Origin: Trebonia kvetii
GTDB lineage: Bacteria; Actinomycetota; Actinomycetes; Streptosporangiales; Streptosporangiaceae
Assembly (NCBI RefSeq): GCF_007827045.1
Contig: NZ_RPFW01000011.1
Location: 124,001 to 188,000 of the forward strand
DNA length: 64,000 bases
Reading direction: 5' to 3'
This document shows positions 8,181-16,626 of the stretch, one piece after another (positions within the stretch are counted from its first letter, which is position 1; the number at the start of each line of letters is the position of its first letter). Below the pieces are notes generated by a model that saw nothing but the letters and a program-made list of their open reading frames with translations, was not told the DNA's origin and searched no databases. A program made the position numbers and the translations under genes.

Positions 8181-9853
8181 CCAGGGACTTGGCCGAGCGC
8201 GGCACGGCTCGGCGGCGCGGCCCGGGGATCGGGCGTGCCGCGGTGATGATCGGAGTCATCACCGTGCTCGCCCGGCTCGTCGGATTCGGCCGTCAGGTGG
8301 TGTTCGCGCACACGGTCGGCACCACCTGTCTCGGCACCGCCTACACCACCGCCAACATGGTGCCGAACATCATCTACGACATCGTCCTCGGCGGCGCGCT
8401 GACCTCGGTCGTCGTGCCCGTGCTGGCCGGGCCGGCCGGCACGGGACCCGGGGCGGGCGCGGAGTCTGGCGATGCGGCTCGTCGGATCTCCGGGGCGCTG
8501 CTCACCTGGACCGTCCTGCTGCTCGTCCCGGTCAGCGCGGCGCTCGCGCTGGCCGCGCACCCGATCGTCTCCATGCTGCTTTCCGGTGCCAGCGGCTGCG
8601 CCCGCGGCACGTTGACCAGCGTCGGCACCCGGATGCTCATCGTCTTCGCGCCGCAGGTGCTGCTGTACGGCCTGGCGGTCGTGCTGTACGGCATCCTGCA
8701 GTCGCACCGCCGGTTCGGCGCGCCCGCCCTGGCGCCGCTGCTGTCGTCACTCGTCGTGATCGGGGCGTATGCCGGCTTCGGGGCCGTCGGCGGCGCCTAC
8801 GTGAACAAGCTCGGCGAACTGCCGCCGCGAGCCGAGTACCTGCTGTCCGGCGGCACGACGCTCGGCGTGCTCGCGCTGGTGCTCACCGCCATCATCCCGG
8901 TGTGGCGGCTGCACATCAGGTCAAGGCCCACCCTGCGTTTCCCGACCGGGGTGGGCTCGCGGGTCCGCCGTCTCGCCATGGCCGGGGTGGCCGCCCTGAT
9001 CGCGCAGGATGCCTCGGTCGCCGTGGTTATCGTGCTCGCCAACCGCTACGGCACCGACGGGTCGCTGGTGATCTACGGGTTCGCGTGGGCCGTGTTCGTC
9101 GTGCCCTACGCGGTGCTCGCCATCCCGATCGCGACCAGTGCCTTCCCCGAGCTCTCCATGCACGACGCGCAGGCGGGCCCCGGGTTCGACGCGACCGCCG
9201 CCGCGTCCACCAGGGCCGCCCTTGTCGCCTCCTGGCTGGGCGCCGCGGTGCTCATCGGCGCACGCGAGCCCATCGCGCGCGTCTTCGAGTCGCGCTCGCC
9301 CGAGGGCACGTCGGTGCTCGCGCTCGCCCTCGCCGCCTTCGCGCTCGGCCTCGTCGGCTACGGCCTTTCCGCCAACCTGTCCCGCGTGCTTTACGCGCGC
9401 CGTCGCAACGGCGCGCCGGCCGCGGCCATCGCCGGCGGCTGGCTGCTCGTCCTCGTCGCGGATGTGCTCGTCGTGCCGTTCGTGCCCGCCCCGCGGGTGG
9501 TGCCGGTGCTCGGGCTCGGCACCACGTTCGGCCTGACGGTTTCCGGTATCGCCCTGCTCATCCTCGTCCGCCGCGAGCGCGGGCCAGCGGCGCTGCGCGG
9601 GGTGCCGAGGGCGTTTCTCGCCGGGCTCGCCGGGTGCGCGGCGGGGGCGGTCGCCGGCTCGGCGCTCAGCGCCTTCCTTCCGGCCGAGTCGGGGCTGCTC
9701 GTCAACGTCGGCCTGTCGGTGCTCGTGACGGTCGTGGTGGCCGGCGTGTTCGCGGTGGTTGTGCTCGGCCTCGACGGCGGTGACCTGCGCAGCGTCCTGT
9801 CCCAGCTGCGCAGGACACCGGTGCCGGACACCAGGCCGTCGGCGGACGCGTGA
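8177..9853 (+). CDS. murJ: MurJ/MviN-family lipid II flippase-like protein
   Basis: This 558-aa protein has about 14 predicted membrane helices and the MviN-family opening GVITVLARLVGFGRQVVFA, followed by NMVPNIIYDIVLGGALTS. Later segments ALAIPIATSAFPELS and GYGLSANLSRVLYA also match the family. MurJ flips lipid II across the membrane for peptidoglycan synthesis. I chose GTG at 8177, which overlaps the previous stop (GTGA), rather than the in-frame ATG at 8135 inside the upstream gene. Its position after an MraY-like enzyme and before a glycosyltransferase supports an envelope-precursor operon. Actinobacteria often encode more than one MviN homologue, so whether this is the essential flippase is not shown. 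Confidence 0.85.
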   Translation: MTRDLAERGTARRRGPGIGRAAVMIGVITVLARLVGFGRQVVFAHTVGTTCLGTAYTTANMVPNIIYDIVLGGALTSVVVPVLAGPAGTGPGAGAESGDAARRISGALLTWTVLLLVPVSAALALAAHPIVSMLLSGASGCARGTLTSVGTRMLIVFAPQVLLYGLAVVLYGILQSHRRFGAPALAPLLSSLVVIGAYAGFGAVGGAYVNKLGELPPRAEYLLSGGTTLGVLALVLTAIIPVWRLHIRSRPTLRFPTGVGSRVRRLAMAGVAALIAQDASVAVVIVLANRYGTDGSLVIYGFAWAVFVVPYAVLAIPIATSAFPELSMHDAQAGPGFDATAAASTRAALVASWLGAAVLIGAREPIARVFESRSPEGTSVLALALAAFALGLVGYGLSANLSRVLYARRRNGAPAAAIAGGWLLVLVADVLVVPFVPAPRVVPVLGLGTTFGLTVSGIALLILVRRERGPAALRGVPRAFLAGLAGCAAGAVAGSALSAFLPAESGLLVNVGLSVLVTVVVAGVFAVVVLGLDGGDLRSVLSQLRRTPVPDTRPSADA

Positions 9854-11082
9854 CCGGTCCCGCCGTGACGAGCCACGCGGCGGTGACCTTCGTCATCGGC
9901 ACCACGGCGGGCGGGACCGGGGCGCACGTGCGGATGCTCGCGGCGGGCCTCGCCGGCCGCGGCACGATGGTGACCGTCGCCGGGCCCTCGTCGGCGGACG
10001 CGCGCTTCGGCTTCGCGTCGCTGGCCGGGGTCACGTTCGTTCCGGTGGAGTTCGCAGTACGGCCGCGCGCGGGCGATCTCGCGGCGATCGCGCGGCTGCG
10101 GCGGACGCTGACCGGGGTGCGCCTGGTGCACGCGCACGGGCTGCGCGCCGGTGCGCTCACGGTGCTCGCGCTGGCCGGCCGCCGTGGTGCCAGTCGCCGC
10201 GGCGCCAGCTTGCGCGGCGCGGGCGTCGGCCGTGGCGGCGCGGGCGCCGGCCGCTTGAGCCTCGTCGTCACGGTGCACAACGCGCCGCCCGCCGGTCGAG
10301 CGGGCGCCCTGATCTATCGCCTGCTCGAGCAGATCGTCGCCCGGAGCGCCGACCTGATCCTTTGCGTCTCACCCGACCTGGAACGCCGGATGCGCGCCGC
10401 GGGCGCGCGCCGCATCGGCAGGGCGGTCGTCGCTGCCCCCCAGCGGCGCACCGCTGAACCGCAGGCCACGGAGCCACCAGCCGCGCACGGGCCCGCCGGC
10501 CTCCCGCCGGACCGCCCGCTCGTCCTCGCCGTCGGCCGCCTCGCACCGCAGAAAGGGTTCGCCACCCTCCTCGAGGCCGCCGCGACCTGGCAGGACCTGC
10601 GCCCAACGCCACTCCTGGCGATCGCGGGAGACGGCCCGCTCGCCGGCAGCCTTCGCGCAACGGCCGCGCCGCTCGGCGAGGGCGTGCGGTTCCTCGGCCA
10701 GCGCGATGACGTGCCGGCGCTGCTCGCCGCCGCACGCGTCTTCGTGCTGCCGAGCCGCTGGGAGGGACAGCCGCTGGTGCTCCAGCAGGCGCTGCGGGCG
10801 GGCACGGCCATCGTGGCTACCCGAACCGGCGGCATTCCGGCCCTGACCGGCGATGACGCGGCGCTGCTTGTCCAGCCGGGCGACGCCGCGGCGCTCGCCG
10901 CCGCGGTCCGCGAAGTGCTCGGCGACCAGGCGCTCGCGTCGCGACTGCGGGCCGCCGCCCGCGAGGCGGCCGCGACGTTGCCCAGTGAAAACGACGCGAT
11001 CGAGGCCGCGCTCGCGTCATACGCCACCGCGGCGCTCGCGCTGAGCCGCCGCCAGGCACGCCGGTTCCTGCGCGATACTTGA
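9850..11082 (+). CDS. GT4-family glycosyltransferase
   Basis: This 410-aa GT-B fold glycosyltransferase has an N-terminal GTTAGGTGAHVRMLA acceptor loop, a linker and a C-terminal glycosyltransferase group 1 domain. The C-terminal domain shows LAVGRLAPQKGF, FLGQRDDVPALL, VLPSRWEGQPLVLQQAL and ATRTGGIP, the nucleotide-sugar binding region with the EX7E-like pattern. The region near residues 110-135 is low-complexity and Gly/Arg-rich. GTG at 9850 overlaps the murJ stop (GTGA). It probably glycosylates an envelope lipid or polymer handled by the preceding genes; substrate unknown. I considered selenosugar synthase SenB because selD lies nearby, but the operon context points to the envelope. Confidence 0.82.
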   Translation: MTGPAVTSHAAVTFVIGTTAGGTGAHVRMLAAGLAGRGTMVTVAGPSSADARFGFASLAGVTFVPVEFAVRPRAGDLAAIARLRRTLTGVRLVHAHGLRAGALTVLALAGRRGASRRGASLRGAGVGRGGAGAGRLSLVVTVHNAPPAGRAGALIYRLLEQIVARSADLILCVSPDLERRMRAAGARRIGRAVVAAPQRRTAEPQATEPPAAHGPAGLPPDRPLVLAVGRLAPQKGFATLLEAAATWQDLRPTPLLAIAGDGPLAGSLRATAAPLGEGVRFLGQRDDVPALLAAARVFVLPSRWEGQPLVLQQALRAGTAIVATRTGGIPALTGDDAALLVQPGDAAALAAAVREVLGDQALASRLRAAAREAAATLPSENDAIEAALASYATAALALSRRQARRFLRDT

Positions 11083-11086
11083 GAAC

Positions 11087-11575
11087 GTGCCCCTGCAATC
11101 CACCTGCCTGTGCCTGCTTGTCAGGGACGGCGCCGACGGCGTACGAGAGATCCTGCTCGGCCACAAGAAGACCGGCTTCGGCCGCGGCAAGATCGTCGCG
11201 CTCGGCGGTCACGTCGAGCCGGGCGAGTCGCCGGCGGTGGCCGCGGCGCGCGAGGTCAAGGAGGAATCCGGCCTCCTCGTCGCGGCGGACGCGCTGACCG
11301 AGTCGGCCCGCATCACGTTCCTGTTTCCCGAACGTCCCGCCTGGGACATGGAGGTGGCGGTCTTCTCCGCGACCGACTGGACCGGCGAGCCGGCGGAGAC
11401 CGCCGAGATCCGGCCGTGCTGGTTCCCGGTCACCGCCCTGCCCTTCGACCGGATGTGGGACGACGGCAAGCGCTGGCTGCCCCGCGTGCTCGACGGCGAA
11501 CGGCTGCGCGCCGCCTTCAGCTACGCGGCGGACAACGAGACCGTCGCGGCGGCGACGATCACGCCGCTGACCTGA
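11087..11575 (+). CDS. NUDIX hydrolase, MTH1-like (8-oxo-dGTP diphosphatase candidate)
   Basis: This 162-aa protein contains a complete Nudix box at residues 40-62 (GGHVEPGES...REVKEESGLL). The C-terminal pattern RPCWFPVTALPFDRMWDD resembles the MTH1/NUDT1 subgroup, where WF and MW-DD residues shape the oxidised-purine pocket. The likely role is sanitising 8-oxo-dGTP or related nucleotides. GTG at 11087 lies 4 bp after the upstream stop, so it is probably the last gene of the envelope operon. Substrate assignment is inferred from motifs only. Confidence 0.85.
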   Translation: MPLQSTCLCLLVRDGADGVREILLGHKKTGFGRGKIVALGGHVEPGESPAVAAAREVKEESGLLVAADALTESARITFLFPERPAWDMEVAVFSATDWTGEPAETAEIRPCWFPVTALPFDRMWDDGKRWLPRVLDGERLRAAFSYAADNETVAAATITPLT

Positions 11576-11679
11576 CTTCGCCATCGGCAGGCATCCCTAA
11601 AATAGGCAACACGAGTTGACCACGAGGAAACCCGGGAGCTCGCAAGCGCCGGGTTGCCCTCGCGCACCCGGAGGATTCC

Positions 11680-12651
11680 ATGACTGAGAGCGACCCGCGC
11701 GTCACCGTCGACGGCTTCATCGGCCAGATCGACGCGACCCAGGTGCCGCGGTACGGCGGCGAGCCGACGTTCGCCAGGCTGCCGCGCCTGACCGACGTGC
11801 CCGCGGCCGACGTGGCCATCCTCGGCGTGCCGTTCGACTCCGGCGTGAGCTACCGCCCAGGCGCCAGGTTCGGCCCCGGCCACATCAGGGAGTCCTCCCG
11901 GCTGCTGCGCCCCTACAACCCGGCGGCCGACGTCTCGCCGTTCGCAGTGCAGCAGGTCGCGGACGCGGGCGACCTCGGCGTGAACCCGTTCAACATCGAC
12001 GAGGCCATCGCCATGATCGAGCACGGCGCGCGCGGCTTGCTCGAGCCGGCGCCACGGCTGCTCACCCTCGGCGGCGACCACACGATCGCGCTGCCGCTGC
12101 TGCGCGCCATGCGGGCGACGCACGGCCCGGTCGCGGTCGTCCACTTCGACGCGCACCTGGACACCTGGGACACCTACTTCGGTGCCGCCTACACGCACGG
12201 CACCCCGTTCCGCCGCGCCTTCGAAGAGGGCCTGCTCGATCCCGAGGGCTGCCTGCACGTCGGCATCCGCGGCCCGCTCTACGGCGCCGACGACCTGGTC
12301 CGCGACGCCGACGTGGGCTTCCGCGTGCTCCCGGCGACCGAGGCCGACCAGCTGGGCACCGCGGGGATGATCGAGGCGATCGCGGCCCGCGTCGGCGACC
12401 GCCCGGTCTACGTCAGCGTCGACATCGACGTACTCGACCCCGCCTTCGCCCCCGGCACCGGCACCCCGGAGGCGGGCGGCCTGACCAGCCGCGAGCTCCT
12501 CGCCGTGCTGCGCTCCTTCGCCAGGCTCAACCTGGTCGGCGCGGACATCGTCGAGGTGGCACCCGCCTACGACCACGCCCAGATCACCGGCATCGCCGCC
12601 GCCCACGTCGGCTACGAGCTGCTGTCCGCGCTCGCACTGGGCAAGAATTAA
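11680..12651 (+). CDS. speB: Agmatinase / ureohydrolase family enzyme
   Basis: This 323-aa ureohydrolase carries the binuclear manganese ligands in GGDH (His134), DAHLD (Asp157, His159, Asp161) and DIDVLDP. The LGVPFDSGVSYRPGARFGP opening is typical of agmatinase-type members. It would hydrolyse a guanidino compound to urea plus an amine; agmatine, guanidinobutyrate and related substrates cannot be separated from sequence alone. The ATG at 11680 is preceded by GGAGGA at good spacing. A second, shorter and more divergent ureohydrolase lies at 40661-41410. Confidence 0.88.
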   Translation: MTESDPRVTVDGFIGQIDATQVPRYGGEPTFARLPRLTDVPAADVAILGVPFDSGVSYRPGARFGPGHIRESSRLLRPYNPAADVSPFAVQQVADAGDLGVNPFNIDEAIAMIEHGARGLLEPAPRLLTLGGDHTIALPLLRAMRATHGPVAVVHFDAHLDTWDTYFGAAYTHGTPFRRAFEEGLLDPEGCLHVGIRGPLYGADDLVRDADVGFRVLPATEADQLGTAGMIEAIAARVGDRPVYVSVDIDVLDPAFAPGTGTPEAGGLTSRELLAVLRSFARLNLVGADIVEVAPAYDHAQITGIAAAHVGYELLSALALGKN

Positions 12652-12915
12652 CGCAGGTCACCGCCGCTTTCACCAGCAATACTCGAAACGGGTTCTGTCT
12701 ACTCCCCAAGCCGCAAGCGCGTGCGAATTTCGTTTTGCCTAACCGCGCGGACTACGCCACTGCTGAATCCCGCGATTAACTTCCGTTTACGACAATTTTT
12801 TTGGCATCGGTCGCGTCCAGCGGTACATGATCAAGCGAATTTCCTCTAATTTTGTCATGGTGCACCATCGGCAAAAGCGACCATGCGTTCTCACAGCAGT
12901 AAACGGGAGGTAGTT
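12652..12915. promoter_or_regulatory. AT-richer intergenic region upstream of the secreted propeller gene
   Basis: This 264-bp gap is less GC-rich than its surroundings and includes a run of seven T near 12797-12803. It holds the motif CTCGAAACGGGTTCTG (about 12678), a member of the interspersed motif listed in the findings. It probably contains the promoter of the gene starting at 12916; no clear -35/-10 could be assigned. Confidence 0.4.
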
Positions 12916-14307
12916 GTGAGCAAGGTTGGGAAAGCAGCCAAGGTCGGCACGCGCCGCAGACGAAGAGGGCTCCTCGCCGCCACCCTGCTGGCTGGCGCCT
13001 GCGCGATCCTGGGCTTCGCCGCGCCATCGGCGCTAGCCGCGCCCGGCCAGCCTGGGTCCGGCTATGGCGTGGGCCCGGTGACCGACGTGAGCAGTGCCTG
13101 CGGTGGCCAGAACGCCGAGACCGAGGAGGCCACGGCGCCGCCGGATTACGTCTACGTGGCATGGATCGGCTGCGGCGGTGAGGGCTTCGCCCGCTCAACC
13201 GACGGCGGCGCCCACTTCTCGAAGCCGATCACCCTGCCGGACTCCAGCGGCTCCGACGACCCCGCCGTGGCCGTGGCGTCCGACGGGACCCTGTACATTT
13301 CCTACCTCCGCTACCACGGCGTCTACGCCTACCCGGTCGTGGCGAGGTCCTTCAACCACGGGGCCACGTTCACCGCGGCCTCCCTCATCCCGCACCAAAA
13401 GGGCAACTGGGGTGACAGGGACTTCCTGGCCGCCGGCCCGCACGGCGCGGTATACGTCACCTGGGACTACGGGCCAAGCGCCAGCGACGTGAAGATCGTC
13501 TGCAGCCCGATCGGCAGCTGTGCCTACTCGGCGGTGGACGCCACCGCGGTCATCCAGAAGTCGACTGACCACGGGAAGACCTGGGGCCCGATCACCCCGA
13601 TGCAGCCGGGATTCCCGGCAGGCGGAGGCTACGACGCTTCCGTTCTCGTCCAGCCCAATGGCGTGATCGACGCCCTGATATGGGGCCACCACCTCAACCC
13701 GGTCACCTTTGCCGTACAGCCCGGGCATGAGTACTTCACCTCCTCGCGGGACGGCGGTAAGACGTGGGCGCGAGCGGTGGAGGTGGGCAGCAGCGCCGGA
13801 TCGATCGCCAAGCTCACCTGGTGGATCGACGGTGACCTGAGCATGGACCGGGCCGGGATCCTCTACGCCACCTGGGACACCCAGACGTCCGCCGGCGACA
13901 TCGGCTGGCTCTCCTACTCGGTTAACCACGGCAAAACCTGGTCCAAGCCGCGCCGGGTGACGCAGGACAAGGACAACGCCGTGCACATCGTGGAGTCGGT
14001 GGGGGCGGACCCGGGCGTGGCCGACGTCGCCTGGCAGTCCGACAACTCGCCCAAGGGCTATGCGACCTTCCTGCGGCCGTTCTCCATCAAGAAGGGGTGG
14101 CTGGCGCCGGCCATCCGGGTGTCCAACGGGTTCGGCAACCCGAAGATCTGGCCGGGGGACACGTTCGGCCTCGCGCTGCTGCCAGCGGCGCACGGTAAAT
14201 CCGCCCCGGAGCGAGTCGGCCTGACCTTCGGCAGCGCCATCGGAAAGTCCCCGAACTCGGAGATCTACGCCACGGTGGTCAGACTGCCGCATGCGCTCTC
14301 CTGGTGA
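12916..14307 (+). CDS. Secreted Asp-box (BNR) repeat propeller protein, sialidase-like fold
   Basis: This 463-aa protein starts at GTG 12916, 5 bp after GGGAGG. A signal peptide with an RRRRRG n-region and a hydrophobic core ends near PSALAAPG. At least five Asp-box motifs follow: RSTDGGAHF, RSFNHGATF, KSTDHGKTW, SSRDGGKTW and YSVNHGKTW, each marking a blade of a sialidase-type beta-propeller. I do not see a confident set of sialidase catalytic residues (Arg triad, Tyr/Glu), so it may be a carbohydrate-binding or other propeller rather than an active exo-sialidase. It acts outside the cell. A strong hairpin terminator follows. Confidence 0.75.
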   Translation: MSKVGKAAKVGTRRRRRGLLAATLLAGACAILGFAAPSALAAPGQPGSGYGVGPVTDVSSACGGQNAETEEATAPPDYVYVAWIGCGGEGFARSTDGGAHFSKPITLPDSSGSDDPAVAVASDGTLYISYLRYHGVYAYPVVARSFNHGATFTAASLIPHQKGNWGDRDFLAAGPHGAVYVTWDYGPSASDVKIVCSPIGSCAYSAVDATAVIQKSTDHGKTWGPITPMQPGFPAGGGYDASVLVQPNGVIDALIWGHHLNPVTFAVQPGHEYFTSSRDGGKTWARAVEVGSSAGSIAKLTWWIDGDLSMDRAGILYATWDTQTSAGDIGWLSYSVNHGKTWSKPRRVTQDKDNAVHIVESVGADPGVADVAWQSDNSPKGYATFLRPFSIKKGWLAPAIRVSNGFGNPKIWPGDTFGLALLPAAHGKSAPERVGLTFGSAIGKSPNSEIYATVVRLPHALSW

Positions 14308-14339
14308 CGCTGCCGCCGGCCGTGGTGTTCGCGTGACCG

Positions 14340-14379
14340 GTTCCGGGTTTCCGCTGCCAGGGCGGCGGAAACCCGGAAC
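14340..14379. terminator. Bidirectional hairpin terminator
   Basis: A perfect 15-bp inverted repeat, GTTCCGGGTTTCCGC (14340-14354) with its complement (14365-14379), lies in the short gap between the convergent propeller gene and the oxidoreductase. A 10-nt loop separates the arms. There is no long T tract, as is usual in high-GC actinobacteria. Confidence 0.8.
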
Positions 14380-14426
14380 AGCCAGTCCCGCGCCCCAGCG
14401 GGCACGCGCCGCTAACGGCCCGCGAC

Positions 14427-15350
14427 TCACAGCGTGACCACGATCTTGCCGTGCACGTGCCGCCCGGCCTGCAGCGTGACGGCGTCGCGGATCCGCTCTA
14501 CCGGGAAGGTCGCGGCGATCGGCACGGTGATCGCGCCGGCCAGGATCGCGTCGGTGATCCGCTGCACGGCATCCGGCCCCGCGTCGAAGCCGCCGGCGGC
14601 GCGCGCACCGCCGGGAGGGTTGGGGCCCGCGGCGATCGTGGAGATCCGCTCGGGCGGCACGCCGAGCGCCAGCGCGGCCTCGGCCGTCTCGGTGCCGAAC
14701 AAGTCCGTCGCCGCGGTCACGCCGCCGGCCGTCAGCGCCTTAACCCGGTCCGCGAGCCCCGGGCCGTATGCCACGGGCTCGGCGCCGAGCTGCCGCAGGA
14801 AATCGAAGGTGCCCGCCGAGGCGGTGCCGATCACGGTGGCGCCCGCGAGCTTCGCGAGCTGCACGGCGAAGACGCCGACGCCGCCGGCGGCGCCGCCGAT
14901 CAGCACGGTGTCGCCGGACCGCAGGCCGATCGCCGCCAGCGCCGCGACGGCGGTGAGGCCCGCCACCGGCAGCGTGCTCGCCACCTCGTCGCTGATGCCG
15001 TCGGGCGTATGAAAGAGTGCCTCGACCGCCGAGGCAGGCGTCCTGACGACCACGAAGTCGGCCACGGCTCTGCCCAGCGCGCCGCCGAAGACGCGGTCGC
15101 CCACGGCGAAGCCGTCGCCGTTGGCCTCATCGACAACACCGGCGAAGTCGTACCCGAAGCCAGACGGCACCGTGATGCCGAACCGCGCCGCCGCCTCGGG
15201 CCGCGAGGCGATGGCCCCGTCCATCGGGTTCAGCCCGGCCGCCGTCACGTGGACTCGGACCTCGCCAGGGCCGGCGTGCGGTTCCGTCACTTCTCGCAGC
15301 TCCAGGACCTCGGGACCTCCGAACGTCTCATACATGACAGCTCGGCTCAT
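14427..15350 (-). CDS. NADPH:quinone reductase / zinc-less MDR-family oxidoreductase
   Basis: This 307-aa medium-chain dehydrogenase/reductase lacks the structural zinc cysteines. It begins MSRAVMYETFGGPEVLELREV and has the nucleotide-binding GGAAGGVGVFAVQLAKLAGA region (about residues 150-170). Members reduce quinones or enals with NADPH. The start ATG at 15350 has GGAGG upstream. It is divergent from a TetR regulator, and the shared gap holds a multi-site palindromic operator, so its expression is probably controlled by that repressor. Confidence 0.86.
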   Translation of the reverse strand: MSRAVMYETFGGPEVLELREVTEPHAGPGEVRVHVTAAGLNPMDGAIASRPEAAARFGITVPSGFGYDFAGVVDEANGDGFAVGDRVFGGALGRAVADFVVVRTPASAVEALFHTPDGISDEVASTLPVAGLTAVAALAAIGLRSGDTVLIGGAAGGVGVFAVQLAKLAGATVIGTASAGTFDFLRQLGAEPVAYGPGLADRVKALTAGGVTAATDLFGTETAEAALALGVPPERISTIAAGPNPPGGARAAGGFDAGPDAVQRITDAILAGAITVPIAATFPVERIRDAVTLQAGRHVHGKIVVTL

Positions 15351-15370
15351 GGCGGGCCTCCAGCAGGAAG

Positions 15371-15436
15371 GTGATGGGACTTGGTCCCATCACTATATAT
15401 CAGTGATGGGACCAAGTGCCGTAAGCTGTGTCCCAT
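15371..15436. promoter_or_regulatory. Multi-copy palindromic operator between MDR oxidoreductase and TetR regulator
   Basis: The decamer GTGATGGGAC occurs at 15371-15380, inverted at 15384-15393 and direct again at 15403-15412. The first two form a perfect palindrome with a 3-bp spacer. Positions 15379-15393 and 15403-15417 also form a perfect 15-bp inverted repeat around TATATATCA. A fourth partial site, GTCCCAT (15430-15436), overlaps the TetR start codon. The AT-rich spacer may double as a -10 element. This is a classic layout for TetR autoregulation and control of the divergent gene. Confidence 0.85.
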
Positions 15437-16010
15437 GGCTCGCTGGCAACCGAACGCGACAGAGCGGCTAGCCGTGGCCGCTCTCGAACTGTTCGCGGAG
15501 CGGGGCTATGAGAACACGACCGTGATCGACATCGCGCAGCGCGCGGGACTGACGAAGAGCACCTTCTTCCGGCACTTCCAGGACAAGCGAGAAGTGCTCT
15601 TTGGCGGCGGCACGATGGCCGGACTTGTCGCCGACGCGATCGCCGCGGCGCCGGCGACCGCGACCCCGCTCGACGCGGTGGCTCATGCGCTGGACGCGCT
15701 CGGGCAGCAGGTCTTCACGCAAGACCGCCGCGCATTCGTGGCCCGCAGGCGGGCGGTGATCGCGGCCACCCCGGAACTGCGGGAGCGCGAAGCGCTGAAG
15801 GGCCTCGGCCTCATCGCGTCAATGGCCGGCGCGCTCAAGCGGCGCGGCGCTTCCGACCTGACCGCGTCGGTGGCCGCCGAGCTTGGCGCGCTCGCCTGGG
15901 AGATCGCCTACCAGCGCTGGACCGCCGCGGCCGACGGCGACGACTTCAGCCGGCTCGCGCGGCGGGCAATCGACGAGGTGCAAGCGGCAAGTTCCGCGGT
16001 CACGGGCTAA
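15435..16010 (+). CDS. TetR-family transcriptional regulator
   Basis: This 191-aa repressor starts at ATG 15435 (MARWQPNATERL). The N-terminal helix-turn-helix is clear: AALELFAERGYENTTVIDIAQRAGLTKSTFFRHFQDKREVLF. The C-terminal ligand domain is all-alpha and not further identifiable. It very likely binds the palindromic sites at 15371-15436 and represses itself and the divergent oxidoreductase. The operator overlaps its own start codon, leaving almost no 5' leader. Its 3' end overlaps the convergent hydrolase by 11 bp. Confidence 0.9.
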   Translation: MARWQPNATERLAVAALELFAERGYENTTVIDIAQRAGLTKSTFFRHFQDKREVLFGGGTMAGLVADAIAAAPATATPLDAVAHALDALGQQVFTQDRRAFVARRRAVIAATPELREREALKGLGLIASMAGALKRRGASDLTASVAAELGALAWEIAYQRWTAAADGDDFSRLARRAIDEVQAASSAVTG

Positions 16011-16626
16011 TGAAGGCCGTCACCGAGTCGAGGAACGCGTCGAGGTGGGCCGCGAACTCCGGCCGGGGCGCCTCCGGGCAGCCGGGCAACTCCACCGCGG
16101 CGGGCAGCACGCGAAGCAGTGTGTCGACCGCGGACCTGGGGTGCAGCGGGGTCGGTGGCACCGCGGGAACGATGCCCGCAGGCAGCCCGAGGCTGCGCAG
16201 CTCCGCATCGCTGGCGCTCGGCAGGGTCCCCGTCCCGAGCAGCGCGTCGAGCGTCTTACCTTTCGCCCCAAGTCGGCTCAGCCCCGCTCGGAACCGGATC
16301 GCGGTGAACTGATCCGCGATGGACGCCGGCCAGGCGAGCACCAACCGCCCAGCCAGTCCGGGAAAGTCGAGCGCCAGCCGAACCGCCGCCGCGCAGCCGA
16401 ACGATCCGGCGAGCACGGTGAGCGACGGCCCGGCGAGACCCCCGGCCCGCACCGCGGCCGCGAGGTGCGCGGCTTCGGCCGCCCAGTCCGGCGCTCGCCT
16501 GAGCCGGTCCGGCGCGGTCACTGCGAAGCCTCGACGCTCGAGGCCGTCAATCACCCCGGTCCGCCGCCAGAACCAGTCGGCCCCGATGTCCTCCCAGAGT
16601 CCGCCGTGCACAAGCAGCACGCTCAC
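16000..16626 (-). CDS. Small alpha/beta-hydrolase in the ureide operon
   Basis: This 208-aa protein starts at GTG 16626, overlapping the allantoicase stop (GTGA). It opens with SVLLVHGGLWEDIGADWF, giving the oxyanion HGG, and has a nucleophile elbow LAGSFGC with Ser as the likely nucleophile and Asp/His further on (LHPRSAVD, FAAHLDAF). Longer in-frame starts to 16821 lie within the allantoicase gene and are rejected. Being last in a hyi-allB-alc operon suggests a role in ureide breakdown or detoxification, but the substrate is unknown. I do not recognise it as a known ureidoglycolate enzyme. Confidence 0.72.
   Translation of the reverse strand: MSVLLVHGGLWEDIGADWFWRRTGVIDGLERRGFAVTAPDRLRRAPDWAAEAAHLAAAVRAGGLAGPSLTVLAGSFGCAAAVRLALDFPGLAGRLVLAWPASIADQFTAIRFRAGLSRLGAKGKTLDALLGTGTLPSASDAELRSLGLPAGIVPAVPPTPLHPRSAVDTLLRVLPAAVELPGCPEAPRPEFAAHLDAFLDSVTAFISP

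Noticed and set aside
9850..11082. GT4 glycosyltransferase as a selenosugar synthase (SenB) partner of selD and egtB
   Set aside because: It overlaps murJ and lies in an envelope operon; no specific SenB feature was recognised.
12916..14307. Active exo-alpha-sialidase assignment
   Set aside because: Asp-boxes show the fold, but the catalytic Arg triad and Tyr/Glu pair were not confidently located.
14451..15374. Long opposite-strand frames over the oxidoreductase and many other genes
   Set aside because: They are high-GC shadow frames with Arg/Pro/Ala-rich composition and no domain.
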